Positions 53,940-64,000 of a DNA stretch of 64,000 nt are shown here, piece by piece (the first letter of the stretch is position 1; each line of letters begins with the position of its first letter). The position numbers and the translations under genes are program-made. Below the pieces are notes generated by a model. The model saw nothing but the letters and a program-made list of their open reading frames with translations, did no database searches and had not been told where the DNA came from. The stretch comes from Phyto melanocephala. Lineage: Eukaryota > Arthropoda > Insecta > Diptera > Rhinophoridae. The stretch covers positions 84,766,497-84,830,496 of the forward strand of contig OW799234.1 of assembly GCA_941918925.1 (NCBI GenBank), written 5' to 3'.

Positions 53940-55345
53940 ATCAAGAAATCAAAGAACACATCTCATTCTATTAAATTGCCAACAAACTTGATATTTAGCA
54001 TCGTTCTTCGACTTTTTAGCGCTGGCAGATTTATAAGAGCAGTGTCTAATAGTATCAGACGGCTGGTTTAATGGATTCCACTGTAGACCTCGAAGACAAA
54101 ATAACAGGAACTGTTTTTGCACAGTTCCAATGCTATTGTTATAAACATTGTACGTTGCATCGCAAATTATTAAACCGCACTCTAGAATAGGCCTGAGCAA
54201 ATAAGTATACAATTTTGTTATATAAAGGTCAGTAAAATCTTTCACCCATCGTTGTATAAATCGAAATACAGCACGTGTTTTGTTAACAATAACAGATATA
54301 TGTTGAATGAAATAAAGTTTAGGATCTCATTGAATTCCAAGGTCAGAGACAGTTTTCAGTCTGTCTAGAGTATGACTGTTTAAGACATGTTTTATGCTAA
54401 TATGACATCTACGATATTTGCTCTCTGCAGAATTCAGCTCCGTAAGTTATATACATATATACATATATGTATGTATATTTCCTTTTATTTATATAACATA
54501 GGGCGTCCGTAAATTCTCTCCATTTTTAACGGTCATTGGCTAAAGCTTTGACTTGAATCCACGACTTGTTGCATCCTCCTCATCTAAATGTTTCGTGGAA
54601 GACCAGGCAGGCGGTGACCTTGCGGATTCCAATCGAGTGCCTCTCTGCTTATTTCATTACATGGCCTACGTAGGATATGGCCAATCCAAGTCCATTTTCG
54701 ATGTTTACTTTCTGTCTTATCGGTTCACAATTGGCCATTTACAAAAGTTGTTCATTAGTCACACAATGTGACCAGAATATGTAAAGAATGTGTCTAAAGC
54801 AGCGATTCACAAACATTTGCAACTTTCTGAGTCTGGCTTGTTTTGTGTTCTCTAAGTTTTGTTTTTATTTATCTTGAGACCTTTCTTTCCTTGCGTTTTT
54901 ATCAAGACATGAAAATTTTTGTTGTAAATCAACGAATCGGTTGCGCATAGTCTTTGTCGTTTAAACTATCGCTTAGATTCCAGCGGATACCGTGAGGAGC
55001 ATCGATGTTGTTAAAGTAAAGAGAATATGATGACGTGACGATTATAACTATGAAATATTTTTTTTGTTGTCAGCATACATTAGGACATACAAGAATTTAA
55101 TTGTATTTGGCCGATCATTAATATATACTAAAAACAGCAATGGACCATGTTTCATTCCCTGTGTGACAACAGAAATTACAGTAATTGTTTTAAAAGTAAT
55201 ATTTTTAAAGCGAACATTTTGCCATCCGATCGTCAAGTACGAATAAATCTACTTGAGACAGTTTTTCATGAATCCCATCAAATCAATTTATTTTTATTAA
55301 AAGTTTGTGATTGACTTTATCAAAAGCTTTACTTTAGTAAAGTGT
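53940..55345 (-). pseudogene. Non-LTR retrotransposon reverse transcriptase remnant
   Basis: Read on the minus strand from 55345 down: AFDKVNHKLLIK (first catalytic region), a QGMKHGPLLFLVYINDRPNT block (normally QGSxLGPLLFxLYINDLP), and MYADN replacing the catalytic YADD. After the nested fragment come HTLDRLKTVSDLGI-like, FIQRWVKDFTDLYITKLY, RPILECGLIICD, VQKQFLLFCLRGLQWNP and LNQPSDT. Order and spacing match the palm-to-thumb region of Jockey/CR1-like LINEs. Frameshifts, stops and the YADN change show it is dead. A different LINE fragment occupies 54480-54860. Confidence 0.75.
54480..54860 (-). pseudogene. C-terminal fragment of a second LINE type, nested
   Basis: Minus-strand frames give LRKLQMFVNRCFRHILYIFW, a TNEQLL piece, then across frameshifts a WIGHTLRRP-like stretch, EALDWNPQGHR, GRPRNTWMRR and a final KWR. 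That ending (IGHxLRxx..xALxWNPQGxRxRGRPxxTWRR) is the C-terminus of a widespread endonuclease/reverse-transcriptase LINE type, distinct from the flanking one. It splits the reverse transcriptase of the older LINE between YADD and the thumb. Confidence 0.65.
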
Positions 55346-56475
55346 AAATTAAATCAGTTTTATTTTGTTCAACTAAGTCACGATTCACATATATTATATT
55401 TTGTTAAAAACAATTGTCTATCACATGGCTTATTAGATACACATAAATATAACAATCAACAAACAATAACTCAGAACGCAATTTTAAAACATTTAAAATA
55501 TTTCAACAGTCGATCGAACGAAACCGAGGAAAAAAACAAAAAAAATATTTGTATTAAAATTAAAAACAAATGTTTATATTGTACCAGCCTCCAAATGTTT
55601 ATAAAAAAATTTATCGCAAAATAAACTATTCAAAAAAAAAGTAATCATGCCAAATACATAAATGAATGAAAGCCATCAAAGAAAATAAATTTTTCCAATA
55701 CCAAACGAAAGTAGCGCACAAAAGAAACACATACACACACACACACGTTCACATTTAGTTTAAACAAAAAATATTTTTTTTTACCTAAAATTAATGTTTA
55801 TTTAGAAAAATTTGAAAAAAAAAAATATTTATTTAGAAGCAACAAAAGAGAATAAGAGATGCATTTGATATTTCGAAACGAAAATAAACAGGCAGACAGA
55901 CAGACAGACAGACAGACATGCACACTGCAGCCTTTGTTGTTGAAACAAAAAAAATATAATTAAATATACGTATGATACTCTCACTTTAGGGAACATTTTT
56001 TTATGTTTGTTGCAACAGAAACAAAATTTCGATATTGGCCACTTAGTAACTTATCAACCCCTCCCACAATGCTGTTCAATATTTAGTTTTAATGACGTAG
56101 CGAAACCACTATAAATGTTATGAGTAACTAGTGGCCCCTTAACGCCAAAATATCTATGCGAATATACAAACAAACAAAAAACAAAAACAAAGATAGAATG
56201 TCAGAGAACTTATAATGGGAGTTTTTGCCACAAAAAGAAATTGTATTGAAATCAAAAACAGAATGCAAAAAGCAAAACAAACAAATTACAAAATCGCATA
56301 CTATATGCGAGTAATAGCAGGCGGTGTCAGGTTGACGAAACAAATTGAATTCAATAAATACGGCCAAAATACCAACGGATAGTGCATTAAATGTACTATA
56401 TATTTTTGATCGCCTTGTTTGTCTTACGTCAAATATTAATTATTTTTTATTTCGATAAAAATCAAAATTTAATGA
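55346..56475. other. AT-rich DNA with a (GACA)n microsatellite
   Basis: GCAGACAGACAGACAGACAG at about 55891-55918, and ACAC runs near 55735. The 105-codon frame at 55307-55624 is composed of A/T-driven residues with no motif. No gene supported. Confidence 0.5.
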
Positions 56476-56535
56476 AATGAGTAAGAGCGCTATATTTTGC
56501 AGTGCCAAATCTTACTTACCCTTCACAAAGGTTTA
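56476..56535 (+). mobile_element. DINE-1-like head fragment
   Basis: GAGTAAGAGCGCTATATTTT with GCAGTGCCAAATCTTACTTA and CCCTTCACAAAGG matches the type A head; the remainder is missing. Confidence 0.6.
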
Positions 56536-57288
56536 AATACACAACTATAAGCATATACAAGTATAAGTTGTTTGTGAAACAGATTTTTCTAAATCTGTTT
56601 CTTTGTTATACATGTTCAATCTTTGCTGTTGTGGAATCATAGCATAAACTTTTGTTGTGTGTGATCAACATGTTCGTGCAACGTGCAGTCAATAAACAAA
56701 AAACTTCGTAACTTTAGCAATGCGGCTAACAAAGTCTGCTTCACGTACAGTCCAGAGCTGTGCCAAATCGTTCGTTTTAGTGGTCAATTTGCATAAATTA
56801 GTTGTCAATTTGCATAAATTAACCCGATCGTTTAGTCATTCACTTTTGAAGGACAGTACGGCAACATGCTATTTTTTTTTAATTCATCCAATTAAAAAAA
56901 TTCGGTTGTTAATATTTAAAACAAGTAAATAAATTTAATCATTTTATATCAAATATTAATTTGCATTAATTATTTATTGCTTTTATTAGTTAAAAAACAT
57001 TTCAATTATTTTTAAACCATTTGTTGTTCCTTGGACTAGAATATTTTATATTTTATTTTAGCTTAATACACTAAGGACCATTGTTACGTTATAAGTATAC
57101 TTCTTTCACCATGAAGATAATATAAAAACACACATGAACAAAAGAAATTTTGACATACAAAAACCCAAAGAAACAAATATTGAATGGAACACTGTTGAAC
57201 CAAAAGTGCTCAGTAAAATAACCGAATTACTTCGTTCAATTTATACCGTTCATTTATGTGCTTCACAGCTCTAATACAGTGGTACATA
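56536..57288. other. AT-rich DNA with a 21-bp direct duplication
   Basis: GTCAATTTGCATAAATTA is directly repeated at about 56783 and 56804, separated by three bases. No gene supported. Confidence 0.5.
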
Positions 57289-57850
57289 TAACAAGTAACA
57301 GTGCTATATTCGGCCGTGCCGAATCTTATTTACCCTTTACAATGTGTAGTCTTGCAATAACAATTGTTTGTATCACCATTCATCTCATATAAAATACGTA
57401 CATACATGTCAAAAACATAAAATTGTAAAATTATAATTAAGTTTACGTATGTGTTACTACAAGAAAAATTACAAAAAAAATAAAAAAATATATATTAAAA
57501 ACAAAAAAAAAACAAAAAAAAATTACAAAAAAAACAAAAAAAAAATTTAAATAATTTAAAAAAAAATTTTGTAAAAAAATATATATAAAAAATAATAATA
57601 AAAATAATATAAAAAAAAAATTTTTGGCTTAGCTGGGATTCGATGCTACGTTTACTCTAACCAGTATATACATATGTATGTTGTTGTTGTAATTGTGAAA
57701 AAAAACGAGGTGGTCGTGGTTTTTTCTCATATCTCAGAAAGTTATGGGGCGATTGTGCTGAATTTCAAAGCGATTCATTCCCGGATATTTCCTAGTGATT
57801 GATACCATACACAGATCTGGGGAATATATAGTTGCTTTCAAAAGTTGACC
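57289..57850 (+). mobile_element. DINE-1-like type A, 3' truncated
   Basis: Head ACAAGTAACAGTGCTATATT with CGGCCGTGCCG, the GTATCACCATTCATCTCATA module, the A-rich block, TTGGCTTAGCTGGGATTCGA and TCTAACCAGTATATAC next to TTGTTGTTGTAATTGTG (standard orientation). It stops within TTGCTTTCAAAAGTTGA; the (GTCY)n, core and end hairpin are replaced by unrelated sequence. Confidence 0.85.
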
Positions 57851-58140
57851 CTTAGCCGATCTTATTTAACGCCGCCAGTGATTTGCTATCAAAAATTAGC
57901 AATCGAGCTTAAATTTGGATGTCGGCCCGATAAAATTATACAATGAATGGCGACGGCTTACAAAAACTATTGCGGCTTGGCTTAGCCGGCTGAGCCGTTT
58001 AGCACAGGTCACTGCTTATTAAATACGACAGCACAATAAACATAGCGTACAAAGTTCTATTATTATAAGACACTTTTTGTTTTAAAAGCGACAACAACAT
58101 TTTTAAACCATTGTAAAATTTTAGAACAATATGACAATAT
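57851..58140. other. Unidentified GC-richer segment at the DINE-1 breakpoint
   Basis: TTAGCCGATCTTATTTAACG, CGCCGCCAG, GGCGACGGCTTAC and GCGGCTTGGCTTAGCCGGCT GAGCC form palindrome-rich sequence unlike its surroundings. No reading frame or TIR resolved. Confidence 0.35.
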
Positions 58141-59590
58141 GACATGATAAGACACCTTGTGAATTACCCAATTGAATAAAAATGTATTCTGCTTAAGCTA
58201 AATCTCTATCACTAAAAGTCTAAAAAGTATATTTTAAAGTTTTTGTAGTCTGAGTCTACAAGTAAACGGCCCTGCCTTATTCTGTATCTCGCTTAAGCTA
58301 AATCTCTATCACTAAAAGTCTAAAAAATATTTTTGGAAATTAACGACTAATATATAAGTATTTTCAAAATATATTTGTTAGAGTCTTAGCCATAGATATT
58401 TAGATTTAGTGAGTCACAGAAAAGCACTGCTGGTTCTTTCATAATATGTTTGAATGTTGTTCCAAAGAAACTATAATTTTTGAAATATATTCATGTCTTT
58501 TCATACATGTAAATTAATAAAAATATTATTTCTCGATCACTACACACGATCAAAATATTTTTCAAGCTTTGTAGTAGTTTTTGTAAATATGTGTTTGTAT
58601 GTGTTACACCGAAATATCATTTTTTCCCGTTTTCATAAATCACCGTCAAGCACACACAATCAGATTTTTACAGTGACTACTACACTCTCTTAACAAAAAA
58701 AAAATTACATGCGTATGTATGTGCTTGTCATCATTTTATAATGTTAGCCTTCTCCATACACTTTATAAATATTTTTATTTATTTTTATTAAGAAAAGTAA
58801 AAAAAAAACTATTGGTTTACGGTTCACTGAAACTTGTTAATGAAAAACACACATAATGAGAATATCTCCAACTTCAATGTAAATATATCATTTACAAATT
58901 TTCTTTGCTAGTGGCAACGCCAAACACAAAAGATGTTTGGCAATTTGCAAACAAATAAACAAACACACACAGCCACACGCATACACCAGCAAAAAGTTTT
59001 GAAGAAAAACGAGAGCAAACGATTCCTTTTTTCCCTTTAACAGAAGAGAGTATTAACAGAGAGCTGGAGAGAAAAGCAAAATAATAAAACTTATTCGCAC
59101 TGATTCCAAATACAACAGCAAACGGATGGACGGATAAATGATTGTTAAAAACGTTGAAAATACTAAACTCTTAAGTCATTACAAATGCAGTTGCACGGAA
59201 AGACAGTCGCATAACATTTCGCATTAAACGGGAAACAAATTGTAACGGTTTTATTTTAAAATTAACACATTTTTTCTAATTTAAAATAATATATAAAGGC
59301 AACAACAAAATCAACGAAATTTTTGTTGTTCTAAAAGTAACTAAGTAAGAAAAAAACGAAGAAAATATCAATTAATAAGTGATAAAACCAAAAATAGTAT
59401 AAATAAGCAAAAGAAAAATAAAAAGACGACAATAAATTTAAAATTAAAACTAAAGTAAAATAAATAAAAAATAATTTGTAATCAATTGCATTTATATCCT
59501 AAACAAATTAAATAAAATTCCAACAACTATAAGGCGATAACGAAAACACTTAATACAAACAAGGAATTTAACATATCAAAAACCTTGGTA
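58141..59590. other. AT-rich DNA upstream of the InaF-motif gene
   Basis: A 40-base segment (GCTTAAGCTAAATCTCTATC..ACTAAAAGTCTAAAAA) occurs twice, at about 58192 and 58287. The remaining stretch shows mixed CA/AACA-rich sequence (58930-59000) and purine-rich runs but no further element. It could hold upstream promoter or enhancer sequence. Confidence 0.45.
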
Positions 59591-59625
59591 TATAAATATT
59601 TTAAATTTGCTACGGTCTTCAGCTC
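59591..59625 (+). promoter_or_regulatory. Putative core promoter: TATA box plus initiator
   Basis: TATAAATA at 59591-59598 lies exactly 30 bases upstream of the A in TTCAGCT (59621), an Inr-like match (five of six to the fly consensus TCAKTY). This gives a 5' leader of 76 bases before the ATG at 59697. The spacing is what is expected of a focused fly promoter. Prediction only; an upstream non-coding exon cannot be excluded. Confidence 0.5.
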
Positions 59626-59696
59626 TCTTCTTTTACACAAAAAAAAAATTAATTAATAAACATACGGACATATATATAAATTGAAAAGTGTCAGAC

Positions 59697-59919
59697 ATGA
59701 ATTCAAAAGTGGGTTCGTTAGAAGAAAAAGTTAAATTACCGCCTACGGAAACCATCAGTCGATGCTATCAGCCGCAAGGCAATCGTAAGGTCATTCGCAT
59801 TTTGACGGTAGCCGTTTATGTGCTATGTGTGTCTTTGGCTGCCATAATGCTATCGCTGTATTATATATTCATATGGGATCCAACGATACGCCCATTTGTT
59901 ACAAAAAACAATAATTGTG
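59697..59919 (+). CDS. InaF-motif single-pass membrane protein, first coding exon
   Basis: From the ATG at 59697 to a GTAAGG donor at 59920 the exon encodes 74 residues plus one base (phase 1). The N-terminus is short and charged (MNSKVGSLEEKVKLPPTETI), followed by QPQGNRKVIR and a hydrophobic helix of about 23 residues (roughly 36-60: VAVYVLCVSLAAIMLSLYY, then IFIWDPT). The VLCVSLAAIxLSxYYxxIWxPT pattern is the InaF motif, shared between fly InaF proteins and vertebrate INAFM1/2. Fly InaF is known to affect TRP channel function in photoreceptors; which paralogue this is cannot be decided. The rest of the protein must come from exon(s) beyond the window or unrecognised here. The in-frame GTG nine bases upstream is not used as a start. 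Confidence 0.85.
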
Positions 59920-60726
59920 GTAAGGCTTACATTATTATTATTTTCTCACTTACATATACACACATGCATTTATATTGAATGAAAACATTTAACAGTCATA
60001 AGCTATTTTTTCATCGGCAACCACAAAATCATTATGAATACTATAAAAGTTTTCATTAAAAATACACTAAATCACAAATGAATCGGGGCTGACGTACTTC
60101 AAAACAATACTGACAATGGAAAGACAGAACAACAACAAAGCACTCAATAGAAGATAAAAAACACTTATTGCAATTATTTAATATTTTTTCCTTTTTACTC
60201 AGTTCAGAAAAATAAAAATAACAAGGAAATATAACAGGAAATCATTCTATTACTTCCTTTTCTCATCCCTCATTATTCTCCTTTGACTTTATTTTTTGTT
60301 TTAATACAAGAGTTAAACAATAAACTGAATGACTAATTTAACATTACAATAGCAATAACCAAAAAAGAAAAACAACTATTATTGTCTACATTTACTGTCT
60401 AAAATTTGTTGTGGTTGGTAAAAAAAACGGTAAACTGCATAATTAAAGGAGGTAAAACAAGTGCAACTTTTTATTTAGTTTTTTGATAAAAAAAACTTTG
60501 CGTTTGGGTTAATTAAAAATTATCTTTCGGAGAAGCAAATAATGTCTTAATGTCTTTATTATTAAATACATTACTAGTATGTAAATATTACTCAAATAAA
60601 AATGTGTAAAAGCTTTCATCTAGTTTATTTTAAATAAAAATAGATTGAAGCAAAATAAAAATATTTAAAGTGGGTCATAACATCTTTTTTTCTCACACAG
60701 GATTTTATATTAATAACATGCAATAA
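59920..60726 (+). other. Intron of the InaF-motif gene, proximal part
   Basis: It begins at the GTAAGG donor. AT-rich, with no acceptor followed by a plausible continuation of the reading frame found. The intron probably extends through the repeats to the window edge. Confidence 0.5.
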
Positions 60727-61436
60727 AGCAAGTAAGAGCGCTATATCCGGCCGTGCCGAATCTAATATACCCTTCACAACGTGTAGTCATGCAATAACCA
60801 CCATTCATCTCATATAAAATACGTATGTATGAACATATGTATGTACATGTAAAAAACATACCAAAAAAAAAAATTACAAAAAAAATATATTAAAAATAAA
60901 AAAAAATAATAATAATAAAAATTACAAAAAAATTTAAAAACAAATTTAAAAAAAATTTTTAAAAATTTTTTTTAAAAAAACATTAAAAAAAATTAAAAAA
61001 AAAAATAATAAAATATAAATAATATATTAAATAAAATAAAATTTTTTTGGCTCAGCTGGAATTCGATGCCACGTTTACTTTAACCAGTATGTATGCAGGT
61101 TGTTGTTGTAATTGTGAAAAAAAACGAGGTGGTCGTGGTTTTTTGCTCATATCTCAGAAATTTATGGGGCGATTGTGCTGAATTTCAATAGCGATTCATT
61201 CCTGGATATTTTCAAGAAATTAATACCATACACAGATCTGAGGAACATATAGTTGCTTCTAAAAGTTGATTTCAACCAACACACGGACAGATGGACAGAC
61301 GGCCAGGGCTTAATCGACTCCTTATCATAAGCTTTCAGAAAATATATACTTTATGGGGTCGGAAATGAAAATTGTAGAAATTACGAACGGAATGACAAAG
61401 CTATATATACCCTTGTGCACCACAGGTGAAGGGTAT
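60727..61436 (+). mobile_element. DINE-1-like type A, complete
   Basis: Head GCAAGTAAGAGCGCTATATC with CGGCCGTGCCG hairpin, CCCTTCACAACGTGTAGTCA, the A-rich block, GGCTCAGCTGGAATTCGATG, TTAACCAGTATGTATGCAGG next to TTGTTGTTGTAATTGTG (standard orientation), GGACAGATGGACAGAC, the core and the hairpin CCCTTGTGCACCACAGGTG/AAGGGTATA. Very close to the copy at 25381. It lies in the presumed InaF-motif intron, in sense orientation. Confidence 0.9.
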
Positions 61437-61732
61437 AATGATAGTACGTTATCGAGTATTTTACAAATGTGTTTATGTTTTAAGGTATTATTTTGTATAT
61501 CTAAAAAAATGTAGCATACATCAGGGCAGTAAGCTATAATTAATTAAATTATGCAGACATACTTCATATAGAAAGAAGTGTAAATTTTTCGTCACATGTC
61601 ACATTTGTTACCCACTCAAAGTTATTTTAAGGAACTAATCCATTACAGTGCATTTAATGAAACAAATTCTAGATTTCTAAAAGTTTATAACATCTACTAA
61701 ATTGTGCCAAAGGTCATGCAGCAGTATAATAT
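61437..61732. other. Spacer, nothing recognised
   Basis: AT-rich DNA between two DINE-1 copies. Confidence 0.4.
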
Positions 61733-62590
61733 ACAAGAATGCTTTATATTTGGCCGTGGCCAATCTTATAATACTCTTTAATATCATGTACGTAAGTATA
61801 ATGACCACATCGTAGCTTAGTCTAGCTTTTAGATTTAATGTTATTTTTATATTTTCGAAGTATTCTACTAGTCAAGCGTTTTCATTTGACATCCATATTG
61901 ATGGGATTAAAAAAATTCCATTAATTTGTTTTAGACGCCATCTTAAATTTTTCACTTTTTCAATAGTTTACTTAATGTTTCTTGTTAAACCCATTCATTT
62001 GATACCAATGTTAAGGGGAATCGTGGGGATACAATTAATGTGACCTATAAATAAATATGTATATTGACCGCTATTTTGTATTAGCGACCATCATGAATCT
62101 AATAATCTTTTTTCATAGTATATTATATTGAGCTAGTCTTTAATTTGAAAAGACTTTTTCGATTGCATAGCACCTGAAAAAATCGATTTTCGTTTGTATA
62201 TTTTAGGAAAAATACCCAGTAGTTGTATTGTTGGTGCTTATATCTCAGTTAATGTCAAACCGATTAACTAGTTTTTCTGAGGAATAATTTTTGACAGAAT
62301 GGCTTATAATTTGGTACCTTTAACCTTAGCTATTTAGTTATATTTAATTATATTTATAAATGTATATTTAAAAATAAATATATTTTTTTATAGGTTTTGC
62401 CTATAACTTTGCCGATTAGTGGAAGATTTGTTAAAATTTTTTTACAAATATCTCTAAAAGCATATCATATCTATCTATAAATAGTCACAAGAGTGTCTTT
62501 TATCTATCCTTGAGGGTTTAAAAGAACTAGATTCAACATACACAAGGACAGACGGACATATGCTTAATCGACACTTTCTGTGAAGGATAT
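61733..62590 (+). mobile_element. DINE-1-like type A2, eroded
   Basis: ACAAGAATGCTTTATATTTG with GCCGTGGCCAATC, AATACTCTTTAATATCATG, then CATCGTAGCTTAGTCTAG, which is the empty target site of the Transib-like insertion at 13623. A2 blocks follow (GACGCCATCTTAAATTTTTC, TCATTTGATACCAATGTT), then ATTCAACATACACAAGGACA GACGG and a short TTTCTGTGAAGGATATAAAA end. The core is deleted. Confidence 0.75.
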
Positions 62591-63154
62591 AAAAATATAT
62601 AGATTAAATGATACAAATATATAAAAGGAAATATTGTAATTTTTATTTGTATTTTCCCGAAAATACTACACGAAGGAGTAGCGAAATGTTAAAAATAAAA
62701 ATATTTTTGTTAACCTAAAACACACAAAAACTGTTACATAACCTCAGGCTAAAATAATTAAATAAAAAATTTGAAAAGAGGTCAAATTAAAATTAAGAAT
62801 TATTTTTCCAGTTTGGCATAATGATATTTAGAGATCTTACAGAAAACGCAAGCAATTTTGGAGATTTGCAATTTCATCATTCCAAAAATGTGATATAACA
62901 TTTTTTTCAGAAAAGAAAACGCTTAAGAAGTCAACATAAAAACATAAAAAAAAATAATTTAAATTTTCTAATACATACTAAATATGTAATTTACTGTAAG
63001 AATTTTTCTGTTGGTTTACCCAAAATATACAGGTTAAAAAAATTTGCTTTAACATAGTGATCTTTTTTAGCTTAAAATGATATTTTCAATACGTTAGACG
63101 CTTTCAATAAATATTTATTGCAGCCTACTTTTGAAGTATAAATACATTGTCCAT
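62591..63154. other. AT-rich DNA, nothing recognised
   Basis: No gene or repeat supported. Confidence 0.5.
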
Positions 63155-63481
63155 TTTAATACCCACCAATAAGAAACAATGGTGTTGGGGTATATTTAAT
63201 TTGTTATTCCGTTTGTAACACATCGAAATATCCATTTAACACCTTATAAAATATATATTTTCTGAGTCAAACCGAAAAAGCTAGTGCGTTCAAATTTTGC
63301 CCAAAAATTTCTTATATACAAGGTTTGTTTGGTATTTAAAATGGTTTAAATCGGAATATTAGAAAAAAAAATTATAGCTCGTAATGCAAGAGTAGATCAA
63401 AAAAACCATGCCTTTCCAACATCGAATAAAATGCAATTGCGTCCAAACGCATAAGCTTAGAGCCATTAAATTTCAAATGTA
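63155..63481 (+). mobile_element. DINE-1-like type B, 5' part, cut by a mariner
   Basis: TTTAATACCCACCAATAAG with AATGGTGTTGGGGTATAT, TTTGTTATTCCGTTTGTAAC, a degraded core (CTTATAAAATATATATTTTC) and the following B body (AAATCGGAATATTAG, AACATCGAATAAAATG, CCATTAAATTTCAAATGTA). The (GTCY)n section is deleted. Similarity stops exactly at a TA where the mariner-like element begins. Confidence 0.75.
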
Positions 63482-64000
63482 CCGGGTGTCCAAACTAGAA
63501 TGCAATTTTTAAATTTTAAATAAAACACAGATACTTTAAAAACAATCGTGAAACTTTATTATATCATAAAGTAGACAGAATGAGGTTATGTATGGAACAA
63601 TATCGTGCAGATGGCCGCCGCGGCTTTGCTGGCACACAGCGTTCTTTTAATGAAATTTTCAATGAACTTCTTGCATAAATGCTGCGGTATTTCATTAATG
63701 CAGCGTCCAATTTCCTCTTTTACGGCTTGAGTCGTCGTCGGCTTATTCGCGTAAACTAACGACTTCAAAAAACCCCAAAGAGAAAAATATAAAGGTGTTA
63801 AATCACATGATCTAGGCGGCCAATTCTGGTCTCCAAAACGCGAAAAAACACGACCGGGAAATGACTGATGCAGCAATTGAATTGTTTCTCTGGCTGTATG
63901 ACATGTGGAACCATCTTGTTGAAACCATATGCCCTCTATATTCATTTCTTCAATTCTAGGCAAGAAAAAACTGGTTATCATTTCACGATACCGAACACCA
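63482..64000 (-). pseudogene. Mariner-like element (DD41D-type), 3' part, runs off the window
   Basis: It starts CCGGGTGTCCAAACTAGAAT after a TA, the same kind of GGGTGTCC terminus as at 227. On the minus strand one frame stays open from the window edge to 63586: MITSFFLPRIEEMN, GIWFQQDGSTCHTARETIQL, WPPRSCDLTPLYFSLWGFLK, INEIPQHLCKKFIENFIKR. The second and third catalytic positions have 41 residues between them, fitting the DD41D group. The third is Y instead of D, so catalysis would be lost despite the open frame. The 5' half lies outside. Confidence 0.8.

Noticed and set aside
55307..55624. 105-codon frame rich in N, K, I
   Set aside because: Composition is that of chance AT-rich sequence; it overlaps the decayed LINE at its left edge.
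59688..59978. 96-codon version of the InaF-motif ORF starting at GTG
   Set aside because: GTG is not a plausible eukaryotic start, and the last 19 codons lie beyond a strong splice donor and look intronic.

Overview
This is an AT-rich, repeat-dominated stretch of animal nuclear DNA with spliced genes. Several clues point to a higher (schizophoran, probably calyptrate) fly. There are many copies of elements with the architecture of Drosophila DINE-1/INE-1: a TATACCC...GGGTATA terminal hairpin, a conserved CCCATAAAGTATATAT core, a (GTCY)n stretch, and a 3' hairpin followed by CTCTTACTTGTTTT. There are also many decayed mariner-family copies, and the two host genes have insect-type products. Genus cannot be decided from the sequence alone.

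Only two host genes can be supported. (1) An SV2-like major-facilitator transporter lies on the minus strand at 41527-43287. It has four exons joined by consensus splice sites that keep one frame for about 510 codons; the initiating exon lies upstream and was not identified. (2) The first coding exon of an InaF-motif single-pass membrane protein lies on the plus strand at 59697-59919. It has a TATA box and an initiator-like site at the expected spacing upstream, and a GT donor opening a long repeat-filled intron that runs off the window.

Almost everything else recognisable is mobile DNA, often nested. Layout: 1-8430, mariner remnants, DINE-1 type B and A2, a DD34D mariner. 8431-13262, a LINE RNase H remnant, a GC-motif tandem element (family C) carrying a MITE, and a TTAA-type MITE. 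13536-15462, a DINE-1 A2 copy split by a Transib-like element with CACAGTG ends and 5-bp target duplications. 16570-24652, two mariner remnants, family D elements and several DINE-1 copies. 25359-26929, a CCCAGC-ended element with 7-bp target duplications holding both a DINE-1 and a 39-bp minisatellite. 28738-34956, DINE-1 copies, fold-back MITEs, and TIR elements; two of these DINE-1 copies have their internal segment inverted. 36577-38166, a long-TIR element with an unassigned broken ORF. 39147-41362, a DINE-1 B copy with a mariner derivative and a perfect 339-bp tandem duplication. 43517-45371, a TIR-bounded DD37-type Tc1/mariner copy split by family C. 45960-48860, mariner remnants. 50577-55345, LINE fragments, DINE-1, family C and a tRNA-derived SINE. 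57289-58140 and 60727-64000, more DINE-1 and a mariner running off the edge.

The most notable observations are the inverted internal segment (with a tRNA-like motif) among otherwise matching DINE-1 copies, the Transib-like element with RSS-heptamer-like ends, and a set of insertions whose empty sites can be read from sister copies inside the window. No rRNA, genuine tRNA, CRISPR or prokaryotic feature was seen.
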